Assembly: GCF_900143285.1 (NCBI RefSeq)
Contig: NZ_FRDN01000020.1
Location: 1 to 64,000 of the forward strand
Direction of reading: 5' to 3'
DNA: 64,000 bases
Source: Desulfitobacterium chlororespirans DSM 11544
Lineage (GTDB): Bacteria > Bacillota > Desulfitobacteriia > Desulfitobacteriales > Desulfitobacteriaceae
The notes under the pieces were generated by a model, which was not told the DNA's origin, made no database searches, and saw only the letters and a list, made by a program, of their open reading frames with translations. Of the stretch, positions 1-7,647 are shown piece by piece. Position 1 is the first letter of the stretch, and every line of letters starts with the position of its first letter. The position numbers and the translations under genes were made by a program.

Positions 1-16
1 TTACAATATTGTTGCA
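1..16. repeat. Left arm of a perfect 16-bp inverted repeat flanking the recombinase
   Basis: TTACAATATTGTTGCA at 1-16 is the exact reverse complement of 841-856. The two copies bracket the tyrosine recombinase gene and nothing else, as expected of recombination sites in inverted orientation. The left site is cut by the window edge, so its outer half-site cannot be seen. Confidence 0.75.
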
Positions 17-108
17 TTTTTTATTTTAATATACCTTACTGGGGCTATGGATGTCAATTATGATAGGTTGAGCCCAAAGCCCCGATATTGAAGTATAGTA
101 AGTAGTTT

Positions 109-669
109 TTAGAGTTGAACCATATCATACAATTGATCCCTCTGGTCTTGATTAATACCAATATAACGCAAAGTGACACTCTGTGAACTATGGTTAAAAA
201 TATCCATGACCAGGCCGATATTATACTGAGATAGTTTATATGTCCAATAACCCCATGTTTTTCTAAGACTATGTGTTCCAAAATTCTCTATGCCTAATGT
301 AACGGCGGAATGCTTCAATACCCGGTATGTCTGAATTCTGCCGATATAGCCCCCTTTTTGGCTAGGAAATAAATAGTCTATTAGTTCCAGATTTTGCTTA
401 TGAATATAACTATTCAGTGCTTTTCGCAAAGTGTTATTTAGTTTAATTTTTTTTAATTTCCCGGTTTTTTGTTCAGTTAAAACCAAGTAATCTTTAAATT
501 CCTTCTTGCGACAATAAATATCTGAAACCTTGAGTGTAATGATGTCGCTGATCCGCAGTCCTGTATTAATTCCAAATTTAAAAATCATAGCATATTTAGG
601 ATGAGATTGATTGAGATGATTATACAGTGTTCGTATTTGTGCTTTATCGCGAATTGGTTCAACCGTCAT
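109..669 (-). CDS. Short tyrosine recombinase (FimB/FimE-size site-specific invertase-like)
   Basis: This protein of 186 residues consists almost only of the tyrosine recombinase catalytic domain. The catalytic set is visible: R39 (GLRISD), H133 and R136 (HSLRK), H160 and the nucleophile Y169. It lacks the N-terminal core-binding domain of phage integrases, which makes it the size and layout of FimB/FimE-type invertases that flip short promoter segments. The gene sits alone between 16-bp inverted repeats at 1-16 and 841-856 and points left. The start is the ATG at 669, preceded on the minus strand by an AGGAGG-like site. Its function as an invertase is inferred from size and repeat arrangement; excision or integration of a small element remains possible. 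Confidence 0.85.
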   Translation of the reverse strand: MTVEPIRDKAQIRTLYNHLNQSHPKYAMIFKFGINTGLRISDIITLKVSDIYCRKKEFKDYLVLTEQKTGKLKKIKLNNTLRKALNSYIHKQNLELIDYLFPSQKGGYIGRIQTYRVLKHSAVTLGIENFGTHSLRKTWGYWTYKLSQYNIGLVMDIFNHSSQSVTLRYIGINQDQRDQLYDMVQL

Positions 670-840
670 AAATTGTCCTCCTACGAGCGTTTTTCCCTAT
701 CCATTATAATATTAATGTGAGTAATTAAGAGGTACATGGCACTGGAAATAGCGCCTTTTCAATAATTTCACAGAATTATTTTGGTTTTAACTGACTGAAA
801 AGGTACTTAAAGAGCTATTTATTCGTAATGCATTTATTTA

Positions 841-866
841 TGCAACAATATTGTAAAATTGTTGCG
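841..866. repeat. Right recombination site: 16-bp repeat plus internal inverted half-sites
   Basis: 841-856 matches 1-16 in inverted orientation. The right copy also has an internal architecture typical of tyrosine recombinase core sites: GCAACAAT at 842-849 and its exact inverse ATTGTTGC at 858-865, separated by 8 bp (850-857). This is seen directly; the role as a crossover site is inferred. Confidence 0.7.
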
Positions 867-926
867 TAAATTCTTGATTTTAATACTAATTAAGAGAGAA
901 ATCAAATGGAGGTGAATTAGTGAGAT

Positions 927-1766
927 ATGAAAAAGATTGTTTGTCCAAGAGATTATTACAATGAGCAAGGACTTCTTTTATCTGCTAAGGGAACGAGGAT
1001 TACTTTAAACCAGTTTTTGAGACTCCAGAGAAGATATGATTTTATATCTGAGACAGAAGAGAATGAAAAAACACAAATAAAGGGCCAGGATCCTCTGTCA
1101 TTGGCATCATACGAAAAAGTTAAACAACAGATTAGAGAAGATGAGCGGTATAAGCTAACCGACGACCAAGTGCTTAACCAGGCCAGTGTTTTGCTTGCCA
1201 ATATCGTATTTGAGTCAAAAAGAAAACCATGGTATATGTATGTCACGGCGTTAGGCAACCATATCGATTGGCTCTATACACATTCGATTGATGTGGCTCT
1301 TCTTTCCCTGATGATGGCGATGGAGTCGGGGGTTTCTCAGGAATTGCTTTGGGACCTTGGCGTAGGGGGGATTCTTCACGACGTTGGAAAATTGCTTATC
1401 CCTAAAAAAATTATCCAAAAGCGGACAGACCTAAGTGATATAGAGAAGGAGATTCTCCAGCAACATTGCGAATTAGGTGTAGAGTGCACTGTGGATTCTG
1501 CCTTTCCGATATTAAGTCAGGATATAATAGCTCAGCATCATGAAAGATTAGATGGAAGCGGATATCCGAATCAGCTGCAAGAGGGCCAAATCAATGAATA
1601 TGTAAAAATCGTTATGATTGCCGATGCATTCGATACGATAACAGCAGGAAGGCCATATAGAAAGACAGTGGGAGTGGAGGAAGCCTTAGCCTATTTGGAA
1701 GACCAGGAGGGGGCATTTTCGAGGAAGTATCTGGAGATTTTAAAGAACATCTTAGTCAGAGCCTAA
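927..1766 (+). CDS. HD-GYP domain protein, probable cyclic-di-GMP phosphodiesterase
   Basis: This protein of 279 residues has a short unassigned N-terminus (about 1-100) followed by a complete HD-GYP domain. Visible signatures are HSIDVA, the HD pair in LHDVGK, then HHERLDGSGYP, and ADAFDTIT near the C-terminus, so metal-binding and GYP residues are all present. HD-GYP proteins of this kind hydrolyse cyclic di-GMP in the cytoplasm. There is no receiver, PAS or membrane segment, so the input signal is not evident. The ATG at 927 follows a GGAGGT site at about 909. The right recombination site ends only 61 bp upstream, so a recombinase-driven inversion would replace its upstream DNA. Confidence 0.85.
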   Translation: MKKIVCPRDYYNEQGLLLSAKGTRITLNQFLRLQRRYDFISETEENEKTQIKGQDPLSLASYEKVKQQIREDERYKLTDDQVLNQASVLLANIVFESKRKPWYMYVTALGNHIDWLYTHSIDVALLSLMMAMESGVSQELLWDLGVGGILHDVGKLLIPKKIIQKRTDLSDIEKEILQQHCELGVECTVDSAFPILSQDIIAQHHERLDGSGYPNQLQEGQINEYVKIVMIADAFDTITAGRPYRKTVGVEEALAYLEDQEGAFSRKYLEILKNILVRA

Positions 1767-1942
1767 ACATAAAGTTCATAATTCTAAGGATGAATCATAG
1801 ACTATAGCGAACAAATAAGATAATAAGAGGAGGGAACTTAAAACTGAATAGGCGGATTGTATGATGGATATTGTGTGGTAAATAATTAATTTTCTGAGTT
1901 CTGGAAAGATTTCATATTTTGAAGGAGGTGTTTGGGGTTTCG

Positions 1943-2047
1943 GTGGCGAAATACTATGTTGTCGTGAGGTTGGACCTAATCGGGATGCTGTCTAAGACTA
2001 GACGACCTAGAGTAGCCCAGCAGGTTTACTGGACTAAATCCAAATAA
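1943..2047 (+). CDS. Candidate 34-residue basic small protein
   Basis: A GTG-started frame of 34 codons begins MAKYYVVVRLD and ends VYWTKSK. A strong AAGGAGGTG site lies at 1922-1930, about 12 bases before the start, which is longer than usual. It falls in the otherwise empty 377-bp gap between the HD-GYP gene and the next small gene. The product is not recognised. Evidence is only the ribosome-binding site and a plausible amino-acid composition, so this is a weak call. Confidence 0.3.
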   Translation: MAKYYVVVRLDLIGMLSKTRRPRVAQQVYWTKSK

Positions 2048-2143
2048 AGGAGGGTGTTAAAAGGTCATCCTAATCAGCGTAAATTCCTAATACGCACCCC
2101 GAGTATCTCCTACCCCAATTTGGCAGGGAAGGAGGGATTTCGC

Positions 2144-2239
2144 GTGCAAAACAATTATAATCTTCACCCGAAATCAGTTGTTTTTATCCTCGCTCTTGTG
2201 GTAGTTGCCGCAGCTATTGTGTTTTCTATTCTAATGTGA
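2144..2239 (+). CDS. 31-residue single-helix membrane peptide (copy 1)
   Basis: A GTG start at 2144 follows GGAAGGAGGG with good spacing. The product is a polar head (QNNYNLHPKS) followed by one hydrophobic helix of about 19 residues and almost no tail. An upstream in-frame start at 2054 exists but has the GGAGG touching the start codon, so the short form is preferred. It has exactly the same length as, and a similar head-KS-helix layout to, the gene at 2755. A hairpin terminator follows 11 bases after the stop. Function unknown; small sporulation or envelope peptides look like this. Confidence 0.6.
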   Translation: MQNNYNLHPKSVVFILALVVVAAAIVFSILM

Positions 2240-2250
2240 GAATTATGATG

Positions 2251-2299
2251 AAAAACTGCCAATTATCTTATCGTTAAGATGAGGTCGTTGGCAGTTTTT
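2251..2299 (+). terminator. Rho-independent terminator after the 31-residue peptide gene
   Basis: A 12-bp perfect inverted repeat, AAAAACTGCCAA at 2251-2262 against 2288-2299, encloses a second small hairpin (ATCTTA/TAAGAT). The 3' arm ends in five T residues. Confidence 0.8.
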
Positions 2300-2364
2300 C
2301 ATTGGCAGGGATAGAGTTGTCGGGTAGAATTGAAGTAGTCAGGTTTAAGGGAAGGAGCATTTTC

Positions 2365-2556
2365 ATGAATGGGAAGTTCAACTTATGGTACATTTTAGTA
2401 GGAATTGCGTTTATTGTGGCTGGGACTTATAAAATTGTTTTGGGAAGCTTTACCTCAGGGCTCATATGGATAGTCATTGGCGTGTTATTCGGTATACTAT
2501 CTCGTTATAGCAATCATAACGAGGGTTCAAAGGACAAAAACAAGAAGAAAAAATAG
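2365..2556 (+). CDS. Small two-helix membrane protein with lysine-rich tail
   Basis: The ATG at 2365 with an AAGGAG site nine bases upstream gives 63 residues: two hydrophobic helices (roughly 8-24 and 28-45) and a charged tail ending in KNKKKK. A longer in-frame start at 2302 overlaps the preceding terminator and lacks a ribosome-binding site, so it was not chosen. I do not recognise the family. The positive tail suggests the C-terminus is cytoplasmic. Confidence 0.55.
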   Translation: MNGKFNLWYILVGIAFIVAGTYKIVLGSFTSGLIWIVIGVLFGILSRYSNHNEGSKDKNKKKK

Positions 2557-2754
2557 GTTGAGCTTAAAATTTTTTTCGAAATATTATAAAATATATTGGA
2601 ATAATCATAATTATATGATACTATACTGATAATAAGAAATACTATCATTTGTAGCAATGGATGTACCAATAACTGAGAAGATTTTATCGTAACTCTTGCT
2701 CCCTATCAACATGTCATCGAACTCCCCAATATGTAAAGAAGAGGAGGGACTTGA

Positions 2755-2850
2755 ATGCTCGATAAGCTGCATCTGGACGTAAAATCTGGTTTATTTGTTC
2801 TTGTGCTGTTAGTAGTTACAGTGTTGACTATTATGGCCTTTACAGGGTAA
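2755..2850 (+). CDS. 31-residue single-helix membrane peptide (copy 2)
   Basis: ATG at 2755 follows GAGGAGGG with six bases of spacing; the frame is 31 codons. The product starts MLDKLHLDVKSG and then runs into one hydrophobic helix ending in AFTG. Length, the KS before the helix and the LxLxVV core all recall the peptide at 2144-2239, so the two look like paralogs. A strong hairpin terminator lies 23 bases after the stop. Function unknown. Confidence 0.65.
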   Translation: MLDKLHLDVKSGLFVLVLLVVTVLTIMAFTG

Positions 2851-2873
2851 ACCGCACTAATTCATGGATTAAG

Positions 2874-2913
2874 GAAAGCCGCTCATAATCTGCAGAGATT
2901 ATGAGCGGCTTTC
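2874..2913 (+). terminator. Rho-independent terminator between convergent small genes
   Basis: An 18-bp perfect stem, 2874-2891 against 2896-2913, with a 4-base loop and a following T-rich stretch (TTCTTTT). It ends 11 bases before the stop of the minus-strand zinc-finger gene and may serve both directions. Confidence 0.85.
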
Positions 2914-2924
2914 TTTTAAGTCAA

Positions 2925-3041
2925 TCACATTTTGTCGGCGTGCTTTTCTTTTTCATGATGAAGTGCATCGAATTCAAAACGGAATTTTTGATTACAAAAA
3001 GCGCAATGGACGTATTTACCGTCATCTGAGAACTTAGGCAA
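2925..3041 (-). CDS. 38-residue C2H2-like zinc-finger peptide
   Basis: A TTG start at 3041 on the minus strand follows GGAGGTGG at a normal distance. The 38-residue product contains HCAFCNQKFRFEFDALHHEK and then EKH. The spacing is C-x2-C-x12-H-x4-H with a phenylalanine four residues after the second cysteine, close to the classical C2H2 zinc-finger pattern. The ligand pattern is seen directly; DNA or RNA binding is inferred. It is transcribed towards the terminator at 2874. No partner gene is evident, and the family is not recognised. Confidence 0.6.
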   Translation of the reverse strand: MPKFSDDGKYVHCAFCNQKFRFEFDALHHEKEKHADKM

Positions 3042-3156
3042 GTGAATCCACCTCCTTGGAAGAGATTTTATCCAGAAATTAGCAAATATATACACAAGGG
3101 GTCAAATTCTTTGCGGAACCTTGCTGACATAACCTGTTAGCAAGAGGTGAATTATC

Positions 3157-3474
3157 ATGCTGAACCGCTTGATTAGGGAGTTACGAATTGAGTTCTATTG
3201 GGTCAAGAGGGAATTAACCCGTCGTTGGCATTTGGATACCCCCGTAGGAATCGTTGGCGTTATTGCCTTTCTTTCCGGACTGGGCCTTTTTTTGCTTATA
3301 GGTCAAGGAATTGCTAAGATATTCAGAGCGGCCATACCTTGGGTGGCAGGGAATTCAGTGAGTACGATATATTGGTCTTCGATTGGGCTTGCCCTTAAAC
3401 TAAGCTTTGTATTTTTGGTTTTTGCCACCTCTTTATTGCTTTTATTCTGGCTAAAGACTCACTACCGGCGGTAA
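3157..3474 (+). CDS. Hypothetical two-helix membrane protein
   Basis: 105 residues start at an ATG preceded by AAGAGGTGA. An amphipathic basic N-terminus (RLIRELRIEFYWVKRELTRR) is followed by a hydrophobic helix at about 30-52 and another at about 78-97, ending in a basic tail. I do not recognise the family. It is followed by a small terminator, so it appears to be a single-gene transcript separate from the glycosyltransferase. Confidence 0.6.
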   Translation: MLNRLIRELRIEFYWVKRELTRRWHLDTPVGIVGVIAFLSGLGLFLLIGQGIAKIFRAAIPWVAGNSVSTIYWSSIGLALKLSFVFLVFATSLLLLFWLKTHYRR

Positions 3475-3516
3475 GACTAAATGTATAATCCAGAGAACAT
3501 TTGCATATAAATGCTT

Positions 3517-3543
3517 AGGACAAGCATAAGTTGTCCCTTTTTT
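3517..3543 (+). terminator. Terminator after the two-helix membrane protein
   Basis: AGGACAA / TTGTCC hairpin with a short loop, followed by six T residues. Confidence 0.65.
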
Positions 3544-3613
3544 AGACATCTTTCGCCTTGCGGGGAAAATGGCGCTGTGATATTATGGTTAAGGTTAAAA
3601 GGAGGTTGGGAAC

Positions 3614-4891
3614 ATGGATTTCATGTTTGGTGTTACCGGTTCTCACTTGTTCAATATGATCATGGTACCAGTACAGCTGATCATTATTTTTATGACATTT
3701 TACTATTTCGTGTTATCCATGTTTGGTTTGTTTCGCAGACCGGACAAAAAGGTTTTGGAACCGGAGAAAAGCTTTGCTCTGGTAGTGGCTGCTCATAATG
3801 AAGAGGCGGTCATCGGGCCTTTAGTGGATAATTTGTTGAATCTGGATTATCCGAAAGAACTTTACGATGTTTTTGTCGTCGCAGATAACTGCACCGACAA
3901 AACGGCCTTAATCGCCAAAAATGCCGGGGCCTTGGTCCACCAACGTTTTAATAATGAAAAACGGGGAAAGGGCTATGCTCTGGAGTGGATGTTCCATCGT
4001 TTGTTTAAGCTGGAACGACACTATGACGCCGTCATTATTTTTGACGCGGATAATTTGGTCAATGAGACCTTTTTAGTCGAAATGAACAGCAAACTTTGTC
4101 AGGGTCACCAAATTGTTCAGTGTTATCTGGATTCAAAGAATCCCTATGATACCTGGGTCACCAATACGTTCTCGATTACCTTCTGGCTTTCCAACAGGCT
4201 TTTGCAGCTTGCCCGTTATAATACCGGCTTTCTCAATAATGTGTTGGGCGGAACCGGTATGTGTATCTCCACCAAAGTGTTGAAGGATCTTGGCTGGGGG
4301 GCGACCTCCCTTACTGAAGACCTAGAGTTTACTATGAAAGCTCTGGTCAGCGGCATCAAGACAACCTGGGCTCATGACGCCATTGTCTATGACGAGAAGC
4401 CCTTGACCTTTATACAGGCCTGGAATCAACGGAAACGCTGGGCTCAGGGTCAAGTGGATGTGGCGGGCCGTTATTTCTTTCCGTTGATTTATAAGGCGTT
4501 CAAGGAACGGAAGCTCATGTATTTTGATGCAGCGGTGCATTTGTTCCAACCGGCTTTGGTTATGATCGCCACATTCTTTATGTTTGTTAATCTGATTTCC
4601 GGGCTTCAATCTTCCTATACTCAGGTTTTTAATGTGGTTATGCCTTGGTCGGGCTGGCAGATTCTTTCCGCATTTTCCCTGGTTTTCCCTGTAGCTGCCT
4701 TAGCCCTGGAACGCCTGCCTTGGCGTGCCTATGCAGGGTTGATCCTATACCCCGTATTTATCTACAGCTGGATTCCTATCGTCTTTCTGGGCTTTGTCAA
4801 CCGCAAGGATAAATCCTGGTCCCATACCAAGCACACTCGGTCCATCAAATATGATGATGTGGTGAAAGAGAAGAAGGTTTCATCCAGCTAG
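3614..4891 (+). CDS. Membrane family 2 glycosyltransferase, processive type
   Basis: This protein of 425 residues has an N-terminal membrane helix (about 12-38), a GT-A domain (about 53-300) and further membrane helices from about 305 to 405. The signature residues of processive family 2 enzymes are all present: AAHNEE at 59-64, DAD at 144-146, TED at 234-236 and QRKRW at 272-276. Such enzymes polymerise or transfer a nucleotide-activated sugar at the inner face of the membrane (cellulose, N-acetylglucosamine or hyaluronan synthase relatives). The substrate cannot be told from the sequence. The ATG at 3614 follows GGAGGT. It stands alone with its own terminator, with no other polysaccharide gene nearby. 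Confidence 0.85.
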   Translation: MDFMFGVTGSHLFNMIMVPVQLIIIFMTFYYFVLSMFGLFRRPDKKVLEPEKSFALVVAAHNEEAVIGPLVDNLLNLDYPKELYDVFVVADNCTDKTALIAKNAGALVHQRFNNEKRGKGYALEWMFHRLFKLERHYDAVIIFDADNLVNETFLVEMNSKLCQGHQIVQCYLDSKNPYDTWVTNTFSITFWLSNRLLQLARYNTGFLNNVLGGTGMCISTKVLKDLGWGATSLTEDLEFTMKALVSGIKTTWAHDAIVYDEKPLTFIQAWNQRKRWAQGQVDVAGRYFFPLIYKAFKERKLMYFDAAVHLFQPALVMIATFFMFVNLISGLQSSYTQVFNVVMPWSGWQILSAFSLVFPVAALALERLPWRAYAGLILYPVFIYSWIPIVFLGFVNRKDKSWSHTKHTRSIKYDDVVKEKKVSSS

Positions 4892-4957
4892 AACCTGAAT
4901 GAGCATAATGTCTATCCTATTGAACGATACTTAATAGAGAATGTGCAATCCATATAA

Positions 4958-4987
4958 GGGGATCTCTGAACAGAGAGATCTCCTTTT
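4958..4987 (+). terminator. Terminator after the glycosyltransferase gene
   Basis: GGGGATCTCT at 4958-4967 pairs with AGAGATCTCC at 4974-4983 (one G-U pair), followed by TTTT. Confidence 0.75.
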
Positions 4988-5084
4988 GCCGTTACATTCG
5001 AGTGGCGATATGCGAATGTTTATACTTAAATGGTTAGATGCTGGCTCAGAAAATGGGCAAAAATAAAGAAAGCGGTGAAGTGCG

Positions 5085-5960
5085 ATGTCCAAGGAGACGC
5101 TCATGAAGATGACAGAAAACCCCGGTGTATTTATGGGAGGAGAAACCCCTTATGAAGAGGCTGACGCGGTAATTCTGGGGATTCCTATGGATTATACGGT
5201 GAGTTTTCGCCCGGGTACCCGTTTGGGCCCTCTGAGTATCCGCAATGTCTCCATCGGGATTGAGGAATATAGTGTGTATCTGGATAAGGATCTCTCTGAT
5301 TATGCTTATTGCGATTGTGGAGATTTAAGCCTGCCCTTTGGCAATGTTGAAAAATCGTTGCAAGTGATCGAAGCCGCTGCCCGGCAGGTGGTAGAGGACG
5401 GGAAATTTCCCGTTTTCTTAGGGGGAGAACACCTGGTTACCTATCCTTTGCTTAAGCCCTTCATTGAGAAGTATCCTGAGCTGCGGGTGGTGCATTTCGA
5501 CGCCCATGCTGATTTGCGTACAGATTACTCCGGTGAGCCTAATTCTCATGCTACGGTGATGCGCAAAATCTCGGAAGCCCTGGGGCCCCATCGGGTCTAC
5601 CAGTTTGGCATACGCTCCGGAACCCGGGAGGAATTCCTCTTTGCTAAGGAACACAATCATTTGGTGGTAGAAGAGGTTTTGGAGCCGCTCAAGGCTGTCC
5701 TGCCGGAGCTTAAAGGGAAGCCGGTCTATGTGACGCTAGATATTGATGTGGTGGATCCGGCCTTTGCCCCAGGCACTGGGACTCAGGAAGCCGGTGGATG
5801 TACTTCCCGGGAAATCATCAAAGCCGTTCATGCCCTCAGTGAGCTGGATGTGGTGGGCTTTGATCTGGTGGAAGTATCCCCTCTTATAGACACCAGTGAG
5901 CGTACGGCTCTTTTAGCAGCGAAGATCGTAAGGGAAGCAATTTTGAGTTTTGTAAAATAG
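5085..5960 (+). CDS. speB: Agmatinase (ureohydrolase family)
   Basis: This 291-residue ureohydrolase would split agmatine into putrescine and urea using a binuclear manganese centre. Metal ligands are visible in order: H116 (GGEH), D139, H141 and D143 (DAHAD), and D219 and D221 (LDIDVVDP). The agmatinase-type SHATVM segment follows at about 154-159. Arginine decarboxylase and spermidine synthase genes lie 3.2 kb downstream, so the three steps from arginine to spermidine are present although speB is separated from them by tRNAs and a methyltransferase pair. No leader or operator was seen. Confidence 0.9.
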   Translation: MSKETLMKMTENPGVFMGGETPYEEADAVILGIPMDYTVSFRPGTRLGPLSIRNVSIGIEEYSVYLDKDLSDYAYCDCGDLSLPFGNVEKSLQVIEAAARQVVEDGKFPVFLGGEHLVTYPLLKPFIEKYPELRVVHFDAHADLRTDYSGEPNSHATVMRKISEALGPHRVYQFGIRSGTREEFLFAKEHNHLVVEEVLEPLKAVLPELKGKPVYVTLDIDVVDPAFAPGTGTQEAGGCTSREIIKAVHALSELDVVGFDLVEVSPLIDTSERTALLAAKIVREAILSFVK

Positions 5961-6038
5961 ATTAAGCGTCCTAAATAGGGATTATTACTGTAGTTGTAAA
6001 AATGATGACCATAAATGAATGAAATACATGAAAAACCT

Positions 6039-6067
6039 TTGACATAAAACCGTTTTTTGTGTATACT
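6039..6067 (+). promoter_or_regulatory. Sigma-A promoter of the tRNA operon
   Basis: TTGACA at 6039-6044 and TATACT at 6062-6067 with exactly 17 bp between them; the first tRNA starts 19 bases later. No other promoter is seen inside the cluster. Confidence 0.85.
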
Positions 6068-6086
6068 AAAATTCGTCAGTTGACGC

Positions 6087-6162
<76 letters not shown>

Positions 6163-6168
6163 AATTAA

Positions 6169-6244
6169 GGCCCCGTGGTGTAGTGGTTAACATGCCTGCC
6201 TGTCACGCAGGAGATCGTCGGTTCAAGTCCGATCGGGGTCGCCA
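6169..6244 (+). tRNA. tRNA-Asp (anticodon GTC)
   Basis: Acceptor GGCCCCG pairs with CGGGGTC; the anticodon loop CTGTCAC gives GTC. The discriminator base is G, as is normal for Asp, and CCA is encoded. Confidence 0.95.
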
Positions 6245-6251
6245 TTTTTAT

Positions 6252-6327
<76 letters not shown>

Positions 6328-6328
6328 C

Positions 6329-6403
6329 GCGGGTGTAACTCAGTGGTAGAGTGTCACCTTGCCAAGGTGAAAGTCGCGAGTTCGAATCTCGTCACCCGCT
6401 CCA
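6329..6403 (+). tRNA. tRNA-Gly (anticodon GCC)
   Basis: Acceptor GCGGGTG pairs with CACCCGC; stem TCACC/GGTGA holds loop TTGCCAA, anticodon GCC. CCA is encoded. Confidence 0.95.
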
Positions 6404-6410
6404 TTTCTTC

Positions 6411-6484
<74 letters not shown>

Positions 6485-6500
6485 ACAATACGTTTATATT

Positions 6501-6589
6501 GCCGATGTGGCGGAACTGGCAGACGCACGGGACTTAAAATCCCGCGGGCCTTAAAGCCCGTACCGGTTCGATTCCGGTCATCGGCACCA
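6501..6589 (+). tRNA. tRNA-Leu (anticodon TAA)
   Basis: Acceptor GCCGATG pairs with CATCGGC; stem CGGGA/TCCCG holds loop CTTAAAA, anticodon TAA. The long variable arm (GCGGGCC...GGCCCG-like pairing around 6545-6560) marks a class II tRNA. CCA is encoded. Confidence 0.95.
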
Positions 6590-6594
6590 TTTAT

Positions 6595-6671
6595 GGGTTT
6601 GTAGCTCAGCTGGTTAGAGTACCGCGTTGACATCGCGGGGGTCGAAGGTTCGAGTCCTTTCAAACCCACCA
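6595..6671 (+). tRNA. tRNA-Val (anticodon GAC)
   Basis: Acceptor GGGTTTG pairs with CAAACCC; stem CCGCG/CGCGG holds loop TTGACAT, anticodon GAC. CCA is encoded. With the first gene of the cluster it covers the four valine codons. Confidence 0.95.
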
Positions 6672-6682
6672 TATTTTGGAAG

Positions 6683-6709
6683 AAGGCTTCTCTGCGGAGA
6701 GGCTTTTTT
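6683..6709 (+). terminator. Terminator of the tRNA operon
   Basis: GCTTCTC at 6686-6692 pairs with GAGAGGC at 6697-6703 (loop TGCG, one G-U), flanked by A residues and followed by six T residues. Confidence 0.85.
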
Positions 6710-6810
6710 GTTGTCCAAAAAAGTCTGTTCCGGCACTGGTTTTTTCAGCAATAGTGTCCGGCAATGTGGTAGAATGTGTGTGAAGTTATACTCAGAGAGT
6801 GAGGACAATG

Positions 6811-7647
6811 ATGCATAAGGATCGGCTGGTTGCGCCTGTTGTAAAATGGGTTGGGGGTAAACGCCAACTTTTAGAGGATCTGACTCCTTTATTTCCTAAA
6901 AGAGTCGAGTCTTATTGTGAGCCTTTTTTTGGTGGTGGGGCGGTTCTGTTTAAATTACAGCCGGACACCGCCTGGGTAAATGATGTCAATAGTGAACTTA
7001 TCCAGATGTATGAAGTTATTCGGGACGATGTGGAAGAGCTGATTAGGGCACTGGGTGAGCACCCCAATGAAGAAGAGCATTTTTATCGTGTCAGAGACTG
7101 GGACCGGGACAAAGAAAAATACGGGAATTTGAGCAAAGTGCAGAAAGCGGCACGGGTTATCTATTTGAATAAAACCTGCTACAATGGCCTGTTCAGAGTG
7201 AACAATGCCGGGGAGTTCAATACGCCTTTTGGTCATTACAAAAACCCCAATATTGTCAATGAGCACACCTTAAGAGCGGTCAGCACCTATTTCCGGAGAG
7301 CGCAGATCACCTTCAGCAGCACAGATTATGCGGAAGTCCTGGCCGGTGTTGCCAAAGGGACCTTCGTTTATCTGGACCCACCCTATGATCCTGTTTCCAG
7401 CACAGCCAATTTTACCGGCTATGCTAAAGGCGGATTCGACCGGGCTGAGCAGATCAGGCTGCGGGAATGCTGTGATGAACTTGATCGGCGGGGAATCAAG
7501 TTTATGCTTTCCAATTCGGCAACGGAATTTATCAAGGAGCAATATGGGGCCTATCAGATAACCATCGTGAAAGCAAAACGCGCTATCAATTCCAATGCAA
7601 CCAAGAGAGGGCAAATAGACGAAGTGGTGGTGAGGAATTATAAGTGA
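6811..7647 (+). CDS. D12-class DNA adenine N6-methyltransferase (Dam-like)
   Basis: This protein of about 278 residues has the AdoMet-binding KWVGGKRQ and FFGGGAVLF segments near the N-terminus and the catalytic DPPY at about 189-192, the alpha-class order of Dam and DpnM. These enzymes methylate adenine in a short target, often GATC; the target here is not readable. In-frame starts are GTG 6799, ATG 6808 and ATG 6811; the GAGG at 6801-6804 best fits 6811. The following gene overlaps its 3' end, which points to a restriction-modification pair. It lies directly behind a tRNA cluster, a common place for acquired DNA. Confidence 0.85.
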   Translation: MHKDRLVAPVVKWVGGKRQLLEDLTPLFPKRVESYCEPFFGGGAVLFKLQPDTAWVNDVNSELIQMYEVIRDDVEELIRALGEHPNEEEHFYRVRDWDRDKEKYGNLSKVQKAARVIYLNKTCYNGLFRVNNAGEFNTPFGHYKNPNIVNEHTLRAVSTYFRRAQITFSSTDYAEVLAGVAKGTFVYLDPPYDPVSSTANFTGYAKGGFDRAEQIRLRECCDELDRRGIKFMLSNSATEFIKEQYGAYQITIVKAKRAINSNATKRGQIDEVVVRNYK

